A DNA stretch of 64,000 bases from an uncultured Clostridia bacterium (GTDB lineage: Bacteria; Bacillota; Clostridia; Christensenellales; UBA3700): positions 130,999 through 194,998 of the forward strand of contig CALWHM010000001.1 of assembly GCA_944380395.1 (NCBI GenBank), given 5' to 3'. This document shows positions 19,131 through 29,426 of this stretch, one piece after another (the first letter of the stretch is position 1; every line of letters begins with the position of its first letter). The position numbers and the translations under genes are program-made. The notes under the pieces were generated by a model. The model saw nothing but the letters and a program-made list of their open reading frames with translations. It had not been told where the DNA came from and searched no databases.

Positions 19131-19949
19131 TCAATACCTCATCATACGGCAGTCGTTGCCGCGCTTTTTATAAAAGTCCACCCTCTGCATAGCTTCCTTA
19201 AAGTCCACCTTGTGCCCGTCGAACTCGGGACCGTCCACGCAAGCGTACTTGGTCTCTCCGCCCACGGTGATACGGCAGCAGCCGCACATACCCGTGCCGT
19301 CCAACATAAGGGAGTTCATACTGACGACGGTGGGAATATCATACTTTGCGGTGACGTCGCATACGTTTTTCATCATTATCATAGGACCTACGACGAACAC
19401 GCAGTCTATTTTTTCACCGCTTTGGATCAAAAGTTCCAGCTGAGTGGTCACAAAGCCTTTCAAGCCCTCCGAACCGTCGTCCGTGGTGATGTAAAGGTTT
19501 TTGGCGAATTTTTTGAAGTCCTCTTTCGCAAAGAGCAGTTGAGAAGTTTTTGCGCCGATGATTATGTCGCACGGCTTGCCCTCACTCATACGCTTTTTTG
19601 CCTGCGGGTATATGACCGCGCAGCCTATGCCGCCGCCGACCAGCACCACGTTTTCGTACTCGTCGAGTTCCGTGGGGTTGCCCAAAGGTCCCACCAGATC
19701 GTGAATGTATTCGCCCGCCTTTAATGCGGCAATCTCTGCTGTGGTATCCCCGACCACTTGGACGAGCAAGGTTATTGTGCCCTTTTCCCTGTCGTAATCA
19801 CAGATGGTGAAAGGCACTCTTTCCCCTTCGGCGTCCGCCCTAAGAATGATAAATTGACCGGGAAGGCAATGCTTTGCCACGTCGGGCGTCTCCACTTCCA
19901 GCCTGACCACGCGGGGCGCGGTTTCAACGATGCTTAAAACTTTGTTCAT
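19131..19949 (-). CDS. nfnA: NfnA-like ferredoxin-NADP reductase subunit
   Basis: A PyrK/SudB-like FAD/NAD-binding reductase of 272 residues. FAD-binding RVPFTICDYD near residue 58, the NAD region VVLVGGGIGCAVIYPQAKK near 104 and a C-terminal [2Fe-2S] site formed by GTGMCGCCRITVGGETKYAC are visible. It ends 1 bp before nfnB and its ATG overlaps the nth stop by 4 bp. Alternative reading as an orphan dihydroorotate dehydrogenase electron-transfer subunit is unlikely because no pyrD is adjacent. Confidence 0.88.
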   Translation of the reverse strand: MNKVLSIVETAPRVVRLEVETPDVAKHCLPGQFIILRADAEGERVPFTICDYDREKGTITLLVQVVGDTTAEIAALKAGEYIHDLVGPLGNPTELDEYENVVLVGGGIGCAVIYPQAKKRMSEGKPCDIIIGAKTSQLLFAKEDFKKFAKNLYITTDDGSEGLKGFVTTQLELLIQSGEKIDCVFVVGPMIMMKNVCDVTAKYDIPTVVSMNSLMLDGTGMCGCCRITVGGETKYACVDGPEFDGHKVDFKEAMQRVDFYKKRGNDCRMMRY

Positions 19950-20587
19950 AGTCCACCTTCATTGAAGAATTTGCAATATTGCGTTATAGGGCACTGCGTG
20001 CAATCGGGCTTGCGCGCGGTGCATACGTATCTGCCGTGATGTATGAGCAGATGGTGCGCTTGAGATATCCTCTCATTCGGTATTATCCGAACAAGCCGCT
20101 TTTCCACCTGTTCGGGCTTGTCCGAGTTTGCCAGCCCTATCCTGTTGGCAAGGCGCAGTACGTGCGTGTCCACGGGCATAGCCTGCTTTCCGAACGCCAC
20201 GGCGCTGACGACGTTAGCCGTCTTTCTGCCCACGCCCGCCAAAGTGAGAAGGCTGTCAAAGTCTTCCGGCACTTTGCCGCCGAACCTTTCGACTATGTCG
20301 CGCGCGCAGGAGATGATGTGCGCCGCCTTACTGCGGTAAAAGCCGCAGGAGAAGATGAGCTTTTCCAGCTCCTCCTGCTTTATATCGGCGAAGTCCTGAG
20401 GCGTGTTGTACTTTGCGAACAAGTCCTTTGTAACTTCGTTCACGCGCTTGTCCGTGCATTGAGCAGACAAGATGACCGCCACCAAAAGCTCAAACGTGGA
20501 GTTGAAGTTAAGCTCGCATTCCGCATTCGGGTGCGCAAGCGCAAGCTTGTCCAGCATATCTTCTATCTGCTCTTTGGTAAAGTCCAT
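19946..20587 (-). CDS. nth: Endonuclease III
   Basis: Nth is a DNA glycosylase/AP lyase for oxidised pyrimidines. The helix-hairpin-helix LAGVGRKTANVVSAVAFG holds the catalytic Lys near residue 120, and Asp follows in PVDTHVLRLANR. The C-terminal CTARKPDCTQCPITQYC has the C-x6-C-x2-C-x5-C pattern for the [4Fe-4S] cluster. At 213 residues it is of normal length. TATAAT-like sequence touches ATG 20587, so the true start may be Met-11 or the promoter may lie further up. First gene of the nth-nfnA-nfnB-obg-yhbY group. Confidence 0.95.
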   Translation of the reverse strand: MDFTKEQIEDMLDKLALAHPNAECELNFNSTFELLVAVILSAQCTDKRVNEVTKDLFAKYNTPQDFADIKQEELEKLIFSCGFYRSKAAHIISCARDIVERFGGKVPEDFDSLLTLAGVGRKTANVVSAVAFGKQAMPVDTHVLRLANRIGLANSDKPEQVEKRLVRIIPNERISQAHHLLIHHGRYVCTARKPDCTQCPITQYCKFFNEGGL

Positions 20588-20687
20588 ATATTATATATAT
20601 TACCTATATTATATACCCGCGCGCGGCTGCCTGCGCAGCGCGGCTTTTGAGCAAGCCGCGTACGTATAGCCTTCTCCGCTTTGACGG

Positions 20688-21962
20688 TTACTTGCGGGTA
20701 ACGTACTCGTCGCGTTCCGCGCCCACGGAGATTATGGATATCTCGCAGTCCACGAGTTTTTCCAGATAATCCACGTACTTGCGCGCCGCGGCGGGCAGAT
20801 CGCTCATTTTGCGGCAGGAGCCGATGTCGCACTTCCAGCCGTCCACATATTCGTATACGGGTTTGGCTTCATCCAGCCTGACTCCGCGGGGGAACTGCGT
20901 GACGCGCTCTCCGTTGATGTCGTAAGCCACACATACGGGGATTTTTTCCATATAAGAGAGCACGTCCATTTTGGTGAGCGCCAAGGTGTCCGCGCCCTGG
21001 GCGAACACGCCGTAACGCGAAGCAACCGCGTCGAAGGGTCCCACCCTTCTGGGTCTGCCCGTAGCCGCGCCGTACTCTCCGCCCGCCGCGCGAAGCTCTT
21101 CCGCTTCCTTGCCGAACCACTCCACGGTGAAGGGTCCTTCTCCCACGCAGGAAGAATACGCCTTCATTATGCCTATCACCCTGTCCAGCTTGCGGTTGGG
21201 TATGCCCGCGCCGATGGGCGCGTATGCCGCTATCGTGTTGGAAGAAGAGGTGTAAGGATTTATGCCGAAGTCGATGTCGCGCAGAGCGCCAAGCTGAGCT
21301 TCGAACATTACGTTCTTGCCCGCGTCTATCGCCTTTTCAAGAAATTCGGACACGTTGGTCACGTGAGGTTTGAGCCTTTCGCCGTAAGTGCCCAGATATT
21401 CCAGCATTTCCTCCATAGTGATGGGATCGGAGCCGTAAGCCTTGTTTATAAACAGATTTTTGTAATCTATAATGCCCTCAAGGCGCTTTTTGAGCTGTTC
21501 GGGATAGAACAGATCGCCCATCATTATCACCTTTTTCAGGTACTTATCGCCGTAAACGGGCGCTATGCCGCGGCGGGTGGAGCCGTACTTGGCGTCCCCG
21601 AGCCTGTCTTCTTCCAAGCAGTCCTGGCGCACATGGTAAGGCATGCAGATGACAGCCCTTTCGCTTATTTTCAGCTGATCGGGTCCGACTTGCACCCCTG
21701 CCGCTGCCAGCTTGTCCAGCTCACCGCACAGGTGCTTTATGTCTATGACCATGCCGTTGCCCATAACGTTGGTGACTTCCGGGCGCAGGATACCGGAGGG
21801 TATCAGGTTCAGAATAAACTTGCCGCGCTCATTGATGACGGTGTGACCCGCGTTGTTGCCGCCCTGATAACGGCACACCACGTCGTAGTCGCGGGAGATG
21901 AGATCGACCATTCTGCCTTTGCCTTCATCGCCCCAGTTGATTCCCACTATTGCTGTTAACAT
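20688..21962 (-). CDS. purA: Adenylosuccinate synthetase
   Basis: PurA couples IMP and aspartate with GTP to give adenylosuccinate on the AMP branch. The N-terminal GTP loop NWGDEGKGRMVDLI and the motif GGNNAGHTV are intact. The start at 21962 has AAAGGAG eight bases upstream and places the P-loop at the usual position; the longer frame upstream overlaps guaA and lacks support. It lies 31 bp after guaA, so the AMP and GMP branch genes are together. Confidence 0.96.
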   Translation of the reverse strand: MLTAIVGINWGDEGKGRMVDLISRDYDVVCRYQGGNNAGHTVINERGKFILNLIPSGILRPEVTNVMGNGMVIDIKHLCGELDKLAAAGVQVGPDQLKISERAVICMPYHVRQDCLEEDRLGDAKYGSTRRGIAPVYGDKYLKKVIMMGDLFYPEQLKKRLEGIIDYKNLFINKAYGSDPITMEEMLEYLGTYGERLKPHVTNVSEFLEKAIDAGKNVMFEAQLGALRDIDFGINPYTSSSNTIAAYAPIGAGIPNRKLDRVIGIMKAYSSCVGEGPFTVEWFGKEAEELRAAGGEYGAATGRPRRVGPFDAVASRYGVFAQGADTLALTKMDVLSYMEKIPVCVAYDINGERVTQFPRGVRLDEAKPVYEYVDGWKCDIGSCRKMSDLPAAARKYVDYLEKLVDCEISIISVGAERDEYVTRK

Positions 21963-21993
21963 ATTCCTTCTCCTTTGAGAAAATTTACTCTTA

Positions 21994-23529
21994 TTATTCC
22001 CATTCAATGGTTGCCGGGGGTTTGGACGTGATGTCATACACCACCCTGTTTACATGCTTGACTTCATTGACGATACGCTCGGAAATGCGGCTCAACACGT
22101 CGAACGGTATGCGCGCCCAATCCGCCGTCATTCCGTCCACGGACGTGACCGCGCGCAGAACGACCGTATAATCATACGTCCTGCTGTCACCCATAACGCC
22201 CACGCTGCGCATATTGGTGAGCACGGCAAAGTACTGCCATATCTCCGTATCCAAATTATTCAAAGCTATCTCTTCACGCAAGATATAGTCCGCATCGCGC
22301 AATATTTTGAGTTTGCGCTCCGTGATGTTGCCTATCACCCTTATGGCAAGACCGGGACCGGGGAACGGCTGGCGCATCACTATGTTTCTGGGCAAGCCCA
22401 GCTCAAAGCCCACCTTGCGCACCTCATCCTTGAACAGGTCGCGCAGCGGCTCCACAAGGCTCTTGAATTTGATGACGCTGGGCAGTCCGCCCACGTTGTG
22501 ATGGCTCTTTATGGTGGCGGAATTGCCCAAGCCCGATTCTATCACGTCGGGATATATGGTGCCTTGAACAAGGAAGTCCACCTCACCTATCTTATTCGCC
22601 TCTTCTTCAAACACGCGGATAAATTCCGCGCCGATGAGTTTGCGCTTTTTCTCCGGCTCTTTCACCCCGGAGAGTATCTTTAAGAAGCGCTTGGAAGCGT
22701 CCGCCAAAATGACGTTCATACCGCGCTCTTCCTTGAACACGCGCATAACTTCGTCCGCCTCGTACTTGCGCAGCAGACCGTGGTCGACGAATATGCAGGT
22801 GAGGTTATCGCCCACCGCGCGGTGAATGAGCGTTGCCGCCACGGCGCTGTCCACGCCGCCGCTGAACGCGCAAAGCACTTTTTTATCGCCTATAAGCGCT
22901 TTAAGCTCCGCCACCTTTGTGGTGACAAAGTTGTCCATAGTCCAATCGCCGTGCACGCCCGCCACATTGTACAAGAAGTTGCGCAGCATATCAATGCCCT
23001 GCTCGCTGTGCACCACTTCGGGGTGGTATTGCACGCCGTATATGCGCTTTTCCTCATTGCCGTATGCGGCGATCTTGCAGGTGTCCGTTCCCGCGAGCAC
23101 TTTGAAGCCCTCGGGGAGTTTTTCCACCCTGTCCGTGTGGCTCATCCAGCATACGCCCTTTTCTTTCAGCCCTTTGTAAATGGGGGAAGAAGTGTCGTAT
23201 GAAGCTATCTGACGCCCGTACTCACGCTTGTTTGCGTGGACTACTTCTCCGCCCATCATATAGGCGATGAGCTGCGCGCCGTAGCATATGCCCAGCACGG
23301 GAATGCCCGCTTCCAAAATGGCTTTGTCTACCTTGGGCGCGCCGTCCTCATACACGCTGGAAGGTCCGCCCGTGAAAATTATGCCCTTGGGACGCTTGGC
23401 GAGGATCTCCTCTGCCGGCTTGGTGCAGGGATACATTTCGCAATACACGTTCTGCTCCCTCACCCTGCGGGCGATCAGCTGATTATACTGACCGCCGAAG
23501 TCGAGTACTACCACTAACTCATGATTCAT
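21994..23529 (-). CDS. guaA: GMP synthase (glutamine-hydrolysing)
   Basis: GuaA converts XMP to GMP using glutamine ammonia. Residues 1-195 are the class I glutamine amidotransferase with the nucleophile in GICYGAQL and the His in [11 protein letters not shown]. The ATP pyrophosphatase loop [14 protein letters not shown] follows at about 224, and the C-terminal dimer domain ends in [11 protein letters not shown] as in the family. 511 residues is standard. Its ATG overlaps the P-type ATPase stop (ATGA), so the two are translationally coupled. Confidence 0.97.
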   Translation of the reverse strand: MNHELVVVLDFGGQYNQLIARRVREQNVYCEMYPCTKPAEEILAKRPKGIIFTGGPSSVYEDGAPKVDKAILEAGIPVLGICYGAQLIAYMMGGEVVHANKREYGRQIASYDTSSPIYKGLKEKGVCWMSHTDRVEKLPEGFKVLAGTDTCKIAAYGNEEKRIYGVQYHPEVVHSEQGIDMLRNFLYNVAGVHGDWTMDNFVTTKVAELKALIGDKKVLCAFSGGVDSAVAATLIHRAVGDNLTCIFVDHGLLRKYEADEVMRVFKEERGMNVILADASKRFLKILSGVKEPEKKRKLIGAEFIRVFEEEANKIGEVDFLVQGTIYPDVIESGLGNSATIKSHHNVGGLPSVIKFKSLVEPLRDLFKDEVRKVGFELGLPRNIVMRQPFPGPGLAIRVIGNITERKLKILRDADYILREEIALNNLDTEIWQYFAVLTNMRSVGVMGDSRTYDYTVVLRAVTSVDGMTADWARIPFDVLSRISERIVNEVKHVNRVVYDITSKPPATIEWE

Positions 23530-26495
23530 TTGTTCTTCTTTATACTCCCGATGAACTTATTTACAGTATTTTTTATCCAAGTGTACACATTGATAAAGAA
23601 GTTCTTTATCGTGCGGTACAGCTCGCGTATGGCGCCGACCTCCGCGCGCATAAACAGAATGCACGGGGGAACGCATACCATCATTATTATCAGATTTTTC
23701 AGCATATCCGACGTAAGCGACGTGATGGAGAAGAACTCACGCGTCCAATCCACGCTCACGGCAAAGCTGAGTATCACAATGGCAAAGCCGATTATCAGCA
23801 TTCGCAGTTTAGTGTACGGATAGCACGCCTGCAACAGCACTATCAGCGATGAAAGCGCGGTGATGAAGAACGCCATTGTGGCTATCTGCGCGGATACGTC
23901 CAGCCCTATATCCCTGTAAAGCACGCACGCTATCGTCACCATAAGCGTTATTGTCATACCCGCTGGCAGAGCCTTTGAAAAGACTTTGCTCAAGAAGTTG
24001 CCCTCCACCTTTCTTCCGTTGGGTTCGAGCGCAAGGAAGAAGGACGGGATACCCACGAACAGCGCGCTGATGAGCGTGAGCTGAATGGGTACGAAGGGAT
24101 AAGACATCTGCAAGATTATGCACATAAGCGTGAGCAATGTGCTGAATGTGGTCTTTACAAGGAAGAGCGAAGCCACCCTTTCTATATTGTTTATAACTCT
24201 TCTGCCTTCCAGCACCACGCTGGGCAAAGACGCGAAATCACTGTTCATAAGCACGAGCTGAGCCACGTTGCGCGCCGCTTCACTGCCCGACGCCATGGCT
24301 ATGGAGCAGTCCGCTTCTTTGAGCGCCATAACGTCGTTGACGCCGTCGCCCGTCATACCCACGGTGTGCCCCTTGGCTTTCAAGCCCTGCACGAGTATCT
24401 TCTTCTGCTTGGGCGTCACCCTGCCGAAGATGGTGTACTTGTCGCAGGCGGCAAGCACGTCTTCTTCCGTTTTGAGCGTGGTGGCGTCAATATATCTTTC
24501 ATACCCTTTCACGCCCGCGCGCTCCGCCACTTTGGATACGGTGATGGGGTTGTCCCCGGAGATTATCTTTATCTCCACGCCCTGTTCGGCGAAATATTGC
24601 AAAGTGGAATTGGCGCTTGCCCTTATCTTATCGGACAAAACTATCAGCGCGACGGGTTTTAATTTGTCCTCACGCACGCTTTCTTTGATGGGAAGCGGAG
24701 AATATACCAAAAGCAGTACGCGATAGCCCTGCTCGGTGTAATTTTCCACATCCTTTTGCACGAGAGAATATCTTTCTTTGAGCACAAATTCGGGAGCGCC
24801 GACTATAAACCTGCCCTTGTCGCCGAAGTCCGCGCCGCTCCATTTGCGGGCGGAGGAGAAAGGCACCGTTTCCGCCGCGTTCCAGACGTTTTCGCCCTTG
24901 AAGTAATCCGCGAACGCTTCAAACGTGGAGCCGCTCGCGCCCAGCGCCGATACCATTGAGGTCATTATGTCCGTTACGGCGCCGAATTTGTCCGTATATT
25001 GGTGAATGCGTTCCACCTGCATACTGCCTTCCGTGATGGTGCCCGTCTTGTCAAGGCAGAGCATATCCACGCGCGCCAGCGTTTCTATGGAATAAAGATC
25101 CTGCACCAGCGTCTGCTTGCGCGCCAGCTTGATAACGCCCACCGCAAGGGCTATGGAAGTCATCATAACAAGCCCTTCCGGTATCATACCCACAACGGAT
25201 GCCACGGAATTGGTTATCACGGAGCTGACTTTTTCCGCCATATCGCCCGAAGTGATGTTGAACATATCCAAATAACCTATGCCCCTGTCCGCGCAGTTGG
25301 TGAGATACATAAGTATGCCCATAGGGAAAATCGCCACGGTGACTATCCTTATTATCCAATTTATAGAGCGCATAAGCTGGGATTTGGACTTTTTGTACTT
25401 TTTGGCTTCCGTGAGAATGGTGGAGGCAAAGTTGTCCTTGCCCACTTTTACCACTCTGGCGCGGCAAGTTCCCGCCTGCACGATACTGCCGGAGAGCAGT
25501 TCCGCCCCCGCCGTTTTGTGAATATCGTCCTGCTCGCCCGTGAGCATACTTTCGTTGACTTCACACTCTCCGCTGACCACGACGCTGTCTGAAGCTATCT
25601 GTTCGCCTGCGTGTATCTCTATAATATCGTCGATGACGATATCGGACATATCCACCTGTTTTTTCTCTCCGCCGCGTATAACGCTGACCTTGGGCACGTT
25701 GAGCAGGGACATTTTTTCCAAGACCAATTTGGAACGTATCTCCTGCACTATACCCACTACCATATTGCATATGACCAATATGATAAAGGTCATATTCTTT
25801 ATACTGCCGTATACCAAAATGAGCGCGGCAAGCAAAAAGTTCAAGCCGTTAAACAGGGTTATAACGTTGGAACGGAATATGTTCAGATAAGATTTTGTGA
25901 CGATGTTCGGCTGTTCGTTGTTCAAGCCGCGGTCCATACGCTCCTGCGCCTGTTCGTCCGTAAGTCCTTCGTCGGCAGCCGCCTCCACCCTTTCAAGCGG
26001 ATAGTCGAACACCTTTACTTCCTTTTTCTTTCTGCCGAAGCGCCCCGCCTTTACCTTGACGGGCTGTTCCGACTGCGGCTTTTCGGGCTGCTCGGCTTGC
26101 GCGGGCGGCTCCTGCGCGGGCTGCTGCGTCTGTGCGGGTTGCGCCGGCTGCACAGCGGGCTGTTCCGACTGTGCGGTTTGCGCCGATTCCCCTCCTTTGC
26201 CTGAAGAGGCGGGCTTTCTTCCGCGCTTTTTGGCGGGCTTGTTTTCGGGCGCGGGCTGCTCGGAAGCAAGGGGCGCCTGCGTAACGCTCCCCTCCGAAGC
26301 GTCCGCGGCGGGTTCGGAAGCTATGTCCGCGGGTTTTTCTTCCCACGCCGCCCTCTTCCTGCTTTTGGCGGGTTTTTTCTCCGCGGGCTTTTCCTCCGCC
26401 GTGTTCACGGCAAGTTCTTCAAGCGGCAAAACAGCCGCGGTTTGCTCCGCGGTCTGCGCTTTTTTGCCCTGTTCGCCCTTATTTTTTACTGCCAT
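23526..26495 (-). CDS. P-type cation ATPase with long disordered N-terminal extension
   Basis: Residues from about 180 onward are a HAD-family P-type ATPase similar in layout to CtpE-like calcium pumps. The phosphorylation site is [13 protein letters not shown], with TGE in [13 protein letters not shown], the hinge [14 protein letters not shown] and about ten membrane spans. The ion is not certain; Ca2+ is a guess. The first 175 residues are a low-complexity region rich in Pro, Ala, Glu, Gln and Lys that contains KKRGRKPA, an AT-hook-like motif, and several basic patches. The ATG has no ribosome site but follows a -10 box by 6 bp. The 4-bp overlap with guaA implies co-expression. Confidence 0.9.
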   Translation of the reverse strand: MAVKNKGEQGKKAQTAEQTAAVLPLEELAVNTAEEKPAEKKPAKSRKRAAWEEKPADIASEPAADASEGSVTQAPLASEQPAPENKPAKKRGRKPASSGKGGESAQTAQSEQPAVQPAQPAQTQQPAQEPPAQAEQPEKPQSEQPVKVKAGRFGRKKKEVKVFDYPLERVEAAADEGLTDEQAQERMDRGLNNEQPNIVTKSYLNIFRSNVITLFNGLNFLLAALILVYGSIKNMTFIILVICNMVVGIVQEIRSKLVLEKMSLLNVPKVSVIRGGEKKQVDMSDIVIDDIIEIHAGEQIASDSVVVSGECEVNESMLTGEQDDIHKTAGAELLSGSIVQAGTCRARVVKVGKDNFASTILTEAKKYKKSKSQLMRSINWIIRIVTVAIFPMGILMYLTNCADRGIGYLDMFNITSGDMAEKVSSVITNSVASVVGMIPEGLVMMTSIALAVGVIKLARKQTLVQDLYSIETLARVDMLCLDKTGTITEGSMQVERIHQYTDKFGAVTDIMTSMVSALGASGSTFEAFADYFKGENVWNAAETVPFSSARKWSGADFGDKGRFIVGAPEFVLKERYSLVQKDVENYTEQGYRVLLLVYSPLPIKESVREDKLKPVALIVLSDKIRASANSTLQYFAEQGVEIKIISGDNPITVSKVAERAGVKGYERYIDATTLKTEEDVLAACDKYTIFGRVTPKQKKILVQGLKAKGHTVGMTGDGVNDVMALKEADCSIAMASGSEAARNVAQLVLMNSDFASLPSVVLEGRRVINNIERVASLFLVKTTFSTLLTLMCIILQMSYPFVPIQLTLISALFVGIPSFFLALEPNGRKVEGNFLSKVFSKALPAGMTITLMVTIACVLYRDIGLDVSAQIATMAFFITALSSLIVLLQACYPYTKLRMLIIGFAIVILSFAVSVDWTREFFSITSLTSDMLKNLIIMMVCVPPCILFMRAEVGAIRELYRTIKNFFINVYTWIKNTVNKFIGSIKKNK

Positions 26496-26501
26496 ATTAA
26501 G

Positions 26502-26531
26502 ATAATAACATTATTCCCGCAAATAAGTCAA
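26502..26531 (-). promoter_or_regulatory. Promoter of P-type ATPase-guaA-purA, leaderless
   Basis: TTGACT, 18 bp, TATTAT, six bases, then the ATPase ATG at 26495. No Shine-Dalgarno lies between. Same geometry as at tsaE and nadD. Confidence 0.7.
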
Positions 26532-26591
26532 TATATTATTATATATGCGTGCGCGAAAATTTATTACTTATCCGTATTCATACATACAAAA

Positions 26592-26611
26592 GGCGGGGGA
26601 AGCTCCCCGCC
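26592..26611 (-). terminator. Terminator after thiI
   Basis: GGCGGGG-AGCTTC-CCCCGCC on the minus strand, followed by TTTTGT. It closes the long pheS-to-thiI operon. Confidence 0.8.
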
Positions 26612-26671
26612 CTTGTCTGCCATTTTGCGTAACGCAGTCAACCTGTCTTTCTCTCGCTTTGCGCCGCGGCG

Positions 26672-27841
26672 TTAAGTGCGCTCTCCCAAATGCAGTATTT
26701 CCGCGTTTGCCGCAGCCTCTTCTATCAGCTGCTCCTCGCCTTCCAGCTTGGCTTCTTCCGCCCTTGCTTCATCCAATTTGGGATGAATGACGGGGTCGCG
26801 CGGCAAAAATACCGTGCAGCAGTCCTCAAACGGCTGTTTGCTTATGTCATAAGTGTCTATCCGCTCCGCCTGCTCCAATATCTCCGTCTTGTCCATTGCT
26901 ATGAGCGGACGGAATACGGGCAGTCTTTCCACCGCGTCTTCCGTGGAAGTGATGCTCTCCATCGTCTGCGAAGCCACCTGCCCCAAGCTTTCGCCCGTGA
27001 TAAGGCAGCCGCACCCTTCTTTTTCAGCAAGCCTTTCGGCTATGCGCACCATTACGCGGCGCATTACCGTTATCATAAATTCCGCCTTGCAACGCAGGTG
27101 AATTTCCTCCTGTATGTGCGTGAACGGCACAACGTAAAGCGTTATGTCGCCGCACCAGGGGGTGAGCTTTTTGGCAAGATCCACCACTTTTTCCTTGGCT
27201 TGCAGGCTGGTGTGGGGGTAACTGTGGTAATGCACGGCGCAGACCTTCACTCCTCTTTTTGCCATGCGCCAGCCGGCTACGGGGGAATCAAAGCCGCCGC
27301 TCAAAAGCAGCATACCCTTGCCTGCCGTGCCCACGGGCATACCGCCCGCGCAGGGAACGCTCTCACCGAAGATATAGGTGAAGCCGTTTTCGCGTATGTC
27401 TATATTTACGACGCTGTCCGGGTCGTGCAGGTCGACGGAAAGTTCGGGTCTGGCGCGGAGTATGCGCGCGCCCGCTTCCACGGCTATCTGCATTGAGTTC
27501 ATTGAAAGTTTTTTATCCGCCCTTTTCACGTTCACGCGGAACGTGCCCGTATACGGCGCGCTGTCCACGGCGGCGGCGAAAATCCCCTCGTAATCCGTTT
27601 TGACTTTCACGGCTATACTCAGAGAGTGCAGACCGAAAACTTTCGTAAGGCGCTCGACTATGGCGTACTCGTCCTCAAAGGAGTATTCCTCCACGTAATA
27701 CCTGTTTTGAGTGCGGGAAAATTTGCAGTCGAAGGGCGATAAAGCCGCCTTTATGTTGCGCGCCAGCGCCCCTTCGAAATAAGAGCGGTTGCGCCCCTTC
27801 AAAAACAGTTCTCCGTATCTGAGCAGTATCACTTTATCCAT
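26672..27841 (-). CDS. thiI: tRNA 4-thiouridine synthase ThiI (no rhodanese domain)
   Basis: ThiI adenylates U8 of tRNA and exchanges it for sulfur to give s4U; it may also serve thiamine synthesis. An NFLD-THUMP region fills residues 1-165 (ILLRYGELFLKGRNR), and the PP-loop domain follows with LLLSGGFDSPVAG near 178. The C-terminal rhodanese domain of E. coli ThiI is absent, as in the Bacillus form that takes sulfur directly from a dedicated cysteine desulfurase. That partner is the gene 15 bp upstream. A GGAG site precedes the ATG. Confidence 0.95.
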   Translation of the reverse strand: MDKVILLRYGELFLKGRNRSYFEGALARNIKAALSPFDCKFSRTQNRYYVEEYSFEDEYAIVERLTKVFGLHSLSIAVKVKTDYEGIFAAAVDSAPYTGTFRVNVKRADKKLSMNSMQIAVEAGARILRARPELSVDLHDPDSVVNIDIRENGFTYIFGESVPCAGGMPVGTAGKGMLLLSGGFDSPVAGWRMAKRGVKVCAVHYHSYPHTSLQAKEKVVDLAKKLTPWCGDITLYVVPFTHIQEEIHLRCKAEFMITVMRRVMVRIAERLAEKEGCGCLITGESLGQVASQTMESITSTEDAVERLPVFRPLIAMDKTEILEQAERIDTYDISKQPFEDCCTVFLPRDPVIHPKLDEARAEEAKLEGEEQLIEEAAANAEILHLGERT

Positions 27842-27856
27842 ATTTTTATCTCCGTA

Positions 27857-28993
27857 TCACTTTATATATTCTCTCTCCGCCTTTATGGCTTCGACCAACA
27901 GTTTGCACGCTTCGGCAAGATCGTTCGGGTCGTTGCCGTCACTTGAGCTAAGGCGCAGCATTCCGTCCCAATATTCCTCATTTAAGCCCAAAACTTTGGG
28001 AATACGTTTGTTTGAACTGTGTGAAGAACAGGCGCTGCCCGTGCCTATCATAACGCCTTTATCGTCAAGGATATGCACGAGCACTTCCCCTCTCACGCCC
28101 TTTACGGCAAGGGACAAAAAGGTGTCCAGACATTTGCCGCGCTGCGACAATATAACTATATCGTCTATATTATTTTTCAGATACTCTTCCGCCGCGGCGC
28201 GCGCGTTTGCGGCTTTTGACAGCCACTCTTTCATACGGACGGCAGCCAAGGGGACAGCTTTTGCGAATGCGCATATCCCCGCCACGTTTTCCGTGGCGCT
28301 GCGCACGCCTTTTTCCTGACCGCCGCCGAACACGAACGGGGACAGATGCACGCTTTTTTTGGCATAGAGCGCGCCCACGCCCTTGGGGGCGTGTATCTTG
28401 TGTCCGCTGACGGAGTACATATCCACGTCCAGCGCGCGCACGTTTACGGGCAGTTTTCCGAAAGCCTGCACGCCGTCGCTGTGAACAAGCGCTTTGGGGG
28501 ACTTTTTTCTCACAAGCGAAGTTATCGCTTTCAGGTCGTTGACCGCGCCCGTTTCGTTGCTCACGTGCATTACGGATACGAGCAGCGTATCGGGCGTGAG
28601 CATTGAAGAAAGCGCCGCGATGTCCACCGCACCCCATTGCGTCACGGGAGCGTAGGCCACTTCATATCCGCGGCGTTCCAATTCGCAGGCGCATTGATAG
28701 ACGGCGGAATGCTCCGCCGCGCCCACTATCACCCTGCCGCTTTTTCTGCGCAGACTGCACAAGAGCGCGATGTTGTCCGCCTCACTGCCCGACGCGGTGA
28801 AGTATATCTCGCCCTCGTCCGCGCCCAGAGCGGAAGCTATCACGGAGCGCGCGTTCTTTACCGCTTCCTCCGCCTGTAAGGCAAGGCGGTAACGGGCGGA
28901 AGGATTGAAATACAGCTGCCTGTTATACTTGTCCGCTTCCGCCACGCACTCGTCGTATACGCGCGTGGTCGCGGCGTTATCCAAATATATCAC
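27857..28993 (-). CDS. Cysteine desulfurase (ThiI partner, NifS/IscS-like)
   Basis: A PLP enzyme that takes sulfur from cysteine and holds it as a persulfide. The start VIYLDNAATTRVY is typical, the PLP Lys is in SVSGHKIHAPKG and the active-site Cys in GTGSACSSHSSNK. I start at GTG 28993 because GGAGG lies six bases upstream; the earlier ATG would add twelve residues before the conserved N-terminus. It overlaps the upstream membrane protein gene by 17 bp and leads into thiI, which suggests a tRNA thiolation role as for Bacillus NifZ. Confidence 0.93.
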   Translation of the reverse strand: MIYLDNAATTRVYDECVAEADKYNRQLYFNPSARYRLALQAEEAVKNARSVIASALGADEGEIYFTASGSEADNIALLCSLRRKSGRVIVGAAEHSAVYQCACELERRGYEVAYAPVTQWGAVDIAALSSMLTPDTLLVSVMHVSNETGAVNDLKAITSLVRKKSPKALVHSDGVQAFGKLPVNVRALDVDMYSVSGHKIHAPKGVGALYAKKSVHLSPFVFGGGQEKGVRSATENVAGICAFAKAVPLAAVRMKEWLSKAANARAAAEEYLKNNIDDIVILSQRGKCLDTFLSLAVKGVRGEVLVHILDDKGVMIGTGSACSSHSSNKRIPKVLGLNEEYWDGMLRLSSSDGNDPNDLAEACKLLVEAIKAEREYIK

Positions 28994-29426
28994 TTTGCAC
29001 CTCCAACACGGAATACATAAAAGCGTCAAGGCTGACGACGTATTCCTTTCCCCCTTTGTTTACCGAATACTTATCTGCGCACTCATCTCCGTAAAGGCGC
29101 TTCCCTGCGGAATTTTCGCACGCGGGTGTGAGTTTATCCCCTTTTTCAAGGGTGAGCACTTTGCGGCTTTTGCCGATTGATTCATAGAATATATCCACCT
29201 TTCCGCCGTGCAGAACATAGCGGTAAGAGTAGACGATTTTCAGCGTTATGCGGCGCAGAACATAATCGAAAACGATAAGCGCCGCCGCGGGCGCGCACAG
29301 CAAAGGCTCCGCCCACGCTGAGATAAAGAGTATCACCGCGGCTATATCGCCCGCCACCGCCGCCGCCAGCAACAGCGCCCGAAGCGGTTTGAGCGAATAT
29401 TTTTCGTAAGTGGCTTCGTAACTCAT
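28977..29426 (-). CDS. Small membrane protein, unrecognised
   Basis: A 149-residue protein with two adjacent hydrophobic segments (about 16-36 and 40-56) followed by a soluble part of beta-strand character (YSYRYVLHGGKVDIFYES, then KEYVVSLDAFMYSVLEV) that could be a PH-like fold. I do not recognise a family. It overlaps mutS2 by 4 bp and the cysteine desulfurase by 17 bp on the same strand. This tight packing argues that it is a real gene of the operon. Confidence 0.7.
   Translation of the reverse strand: MSYEATYEKYSLKPLRALLLAAAVAGDIAAVILFISAWAEPLLCAPAAALIVFDYVLRRITLKIVYSYRYVLHGGKVDIFYESIGKSRKVLTLEKGDKLTPACENSAGKRLYGDECADKYSVNKGGKEYVVSLDAFMYSVLEVQSDIFG

Noticed and set aside
20620-20680. Terminator after purA
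   Set aside because: GC-rich inverted sequence is present but no T run follows it on the minus strand.
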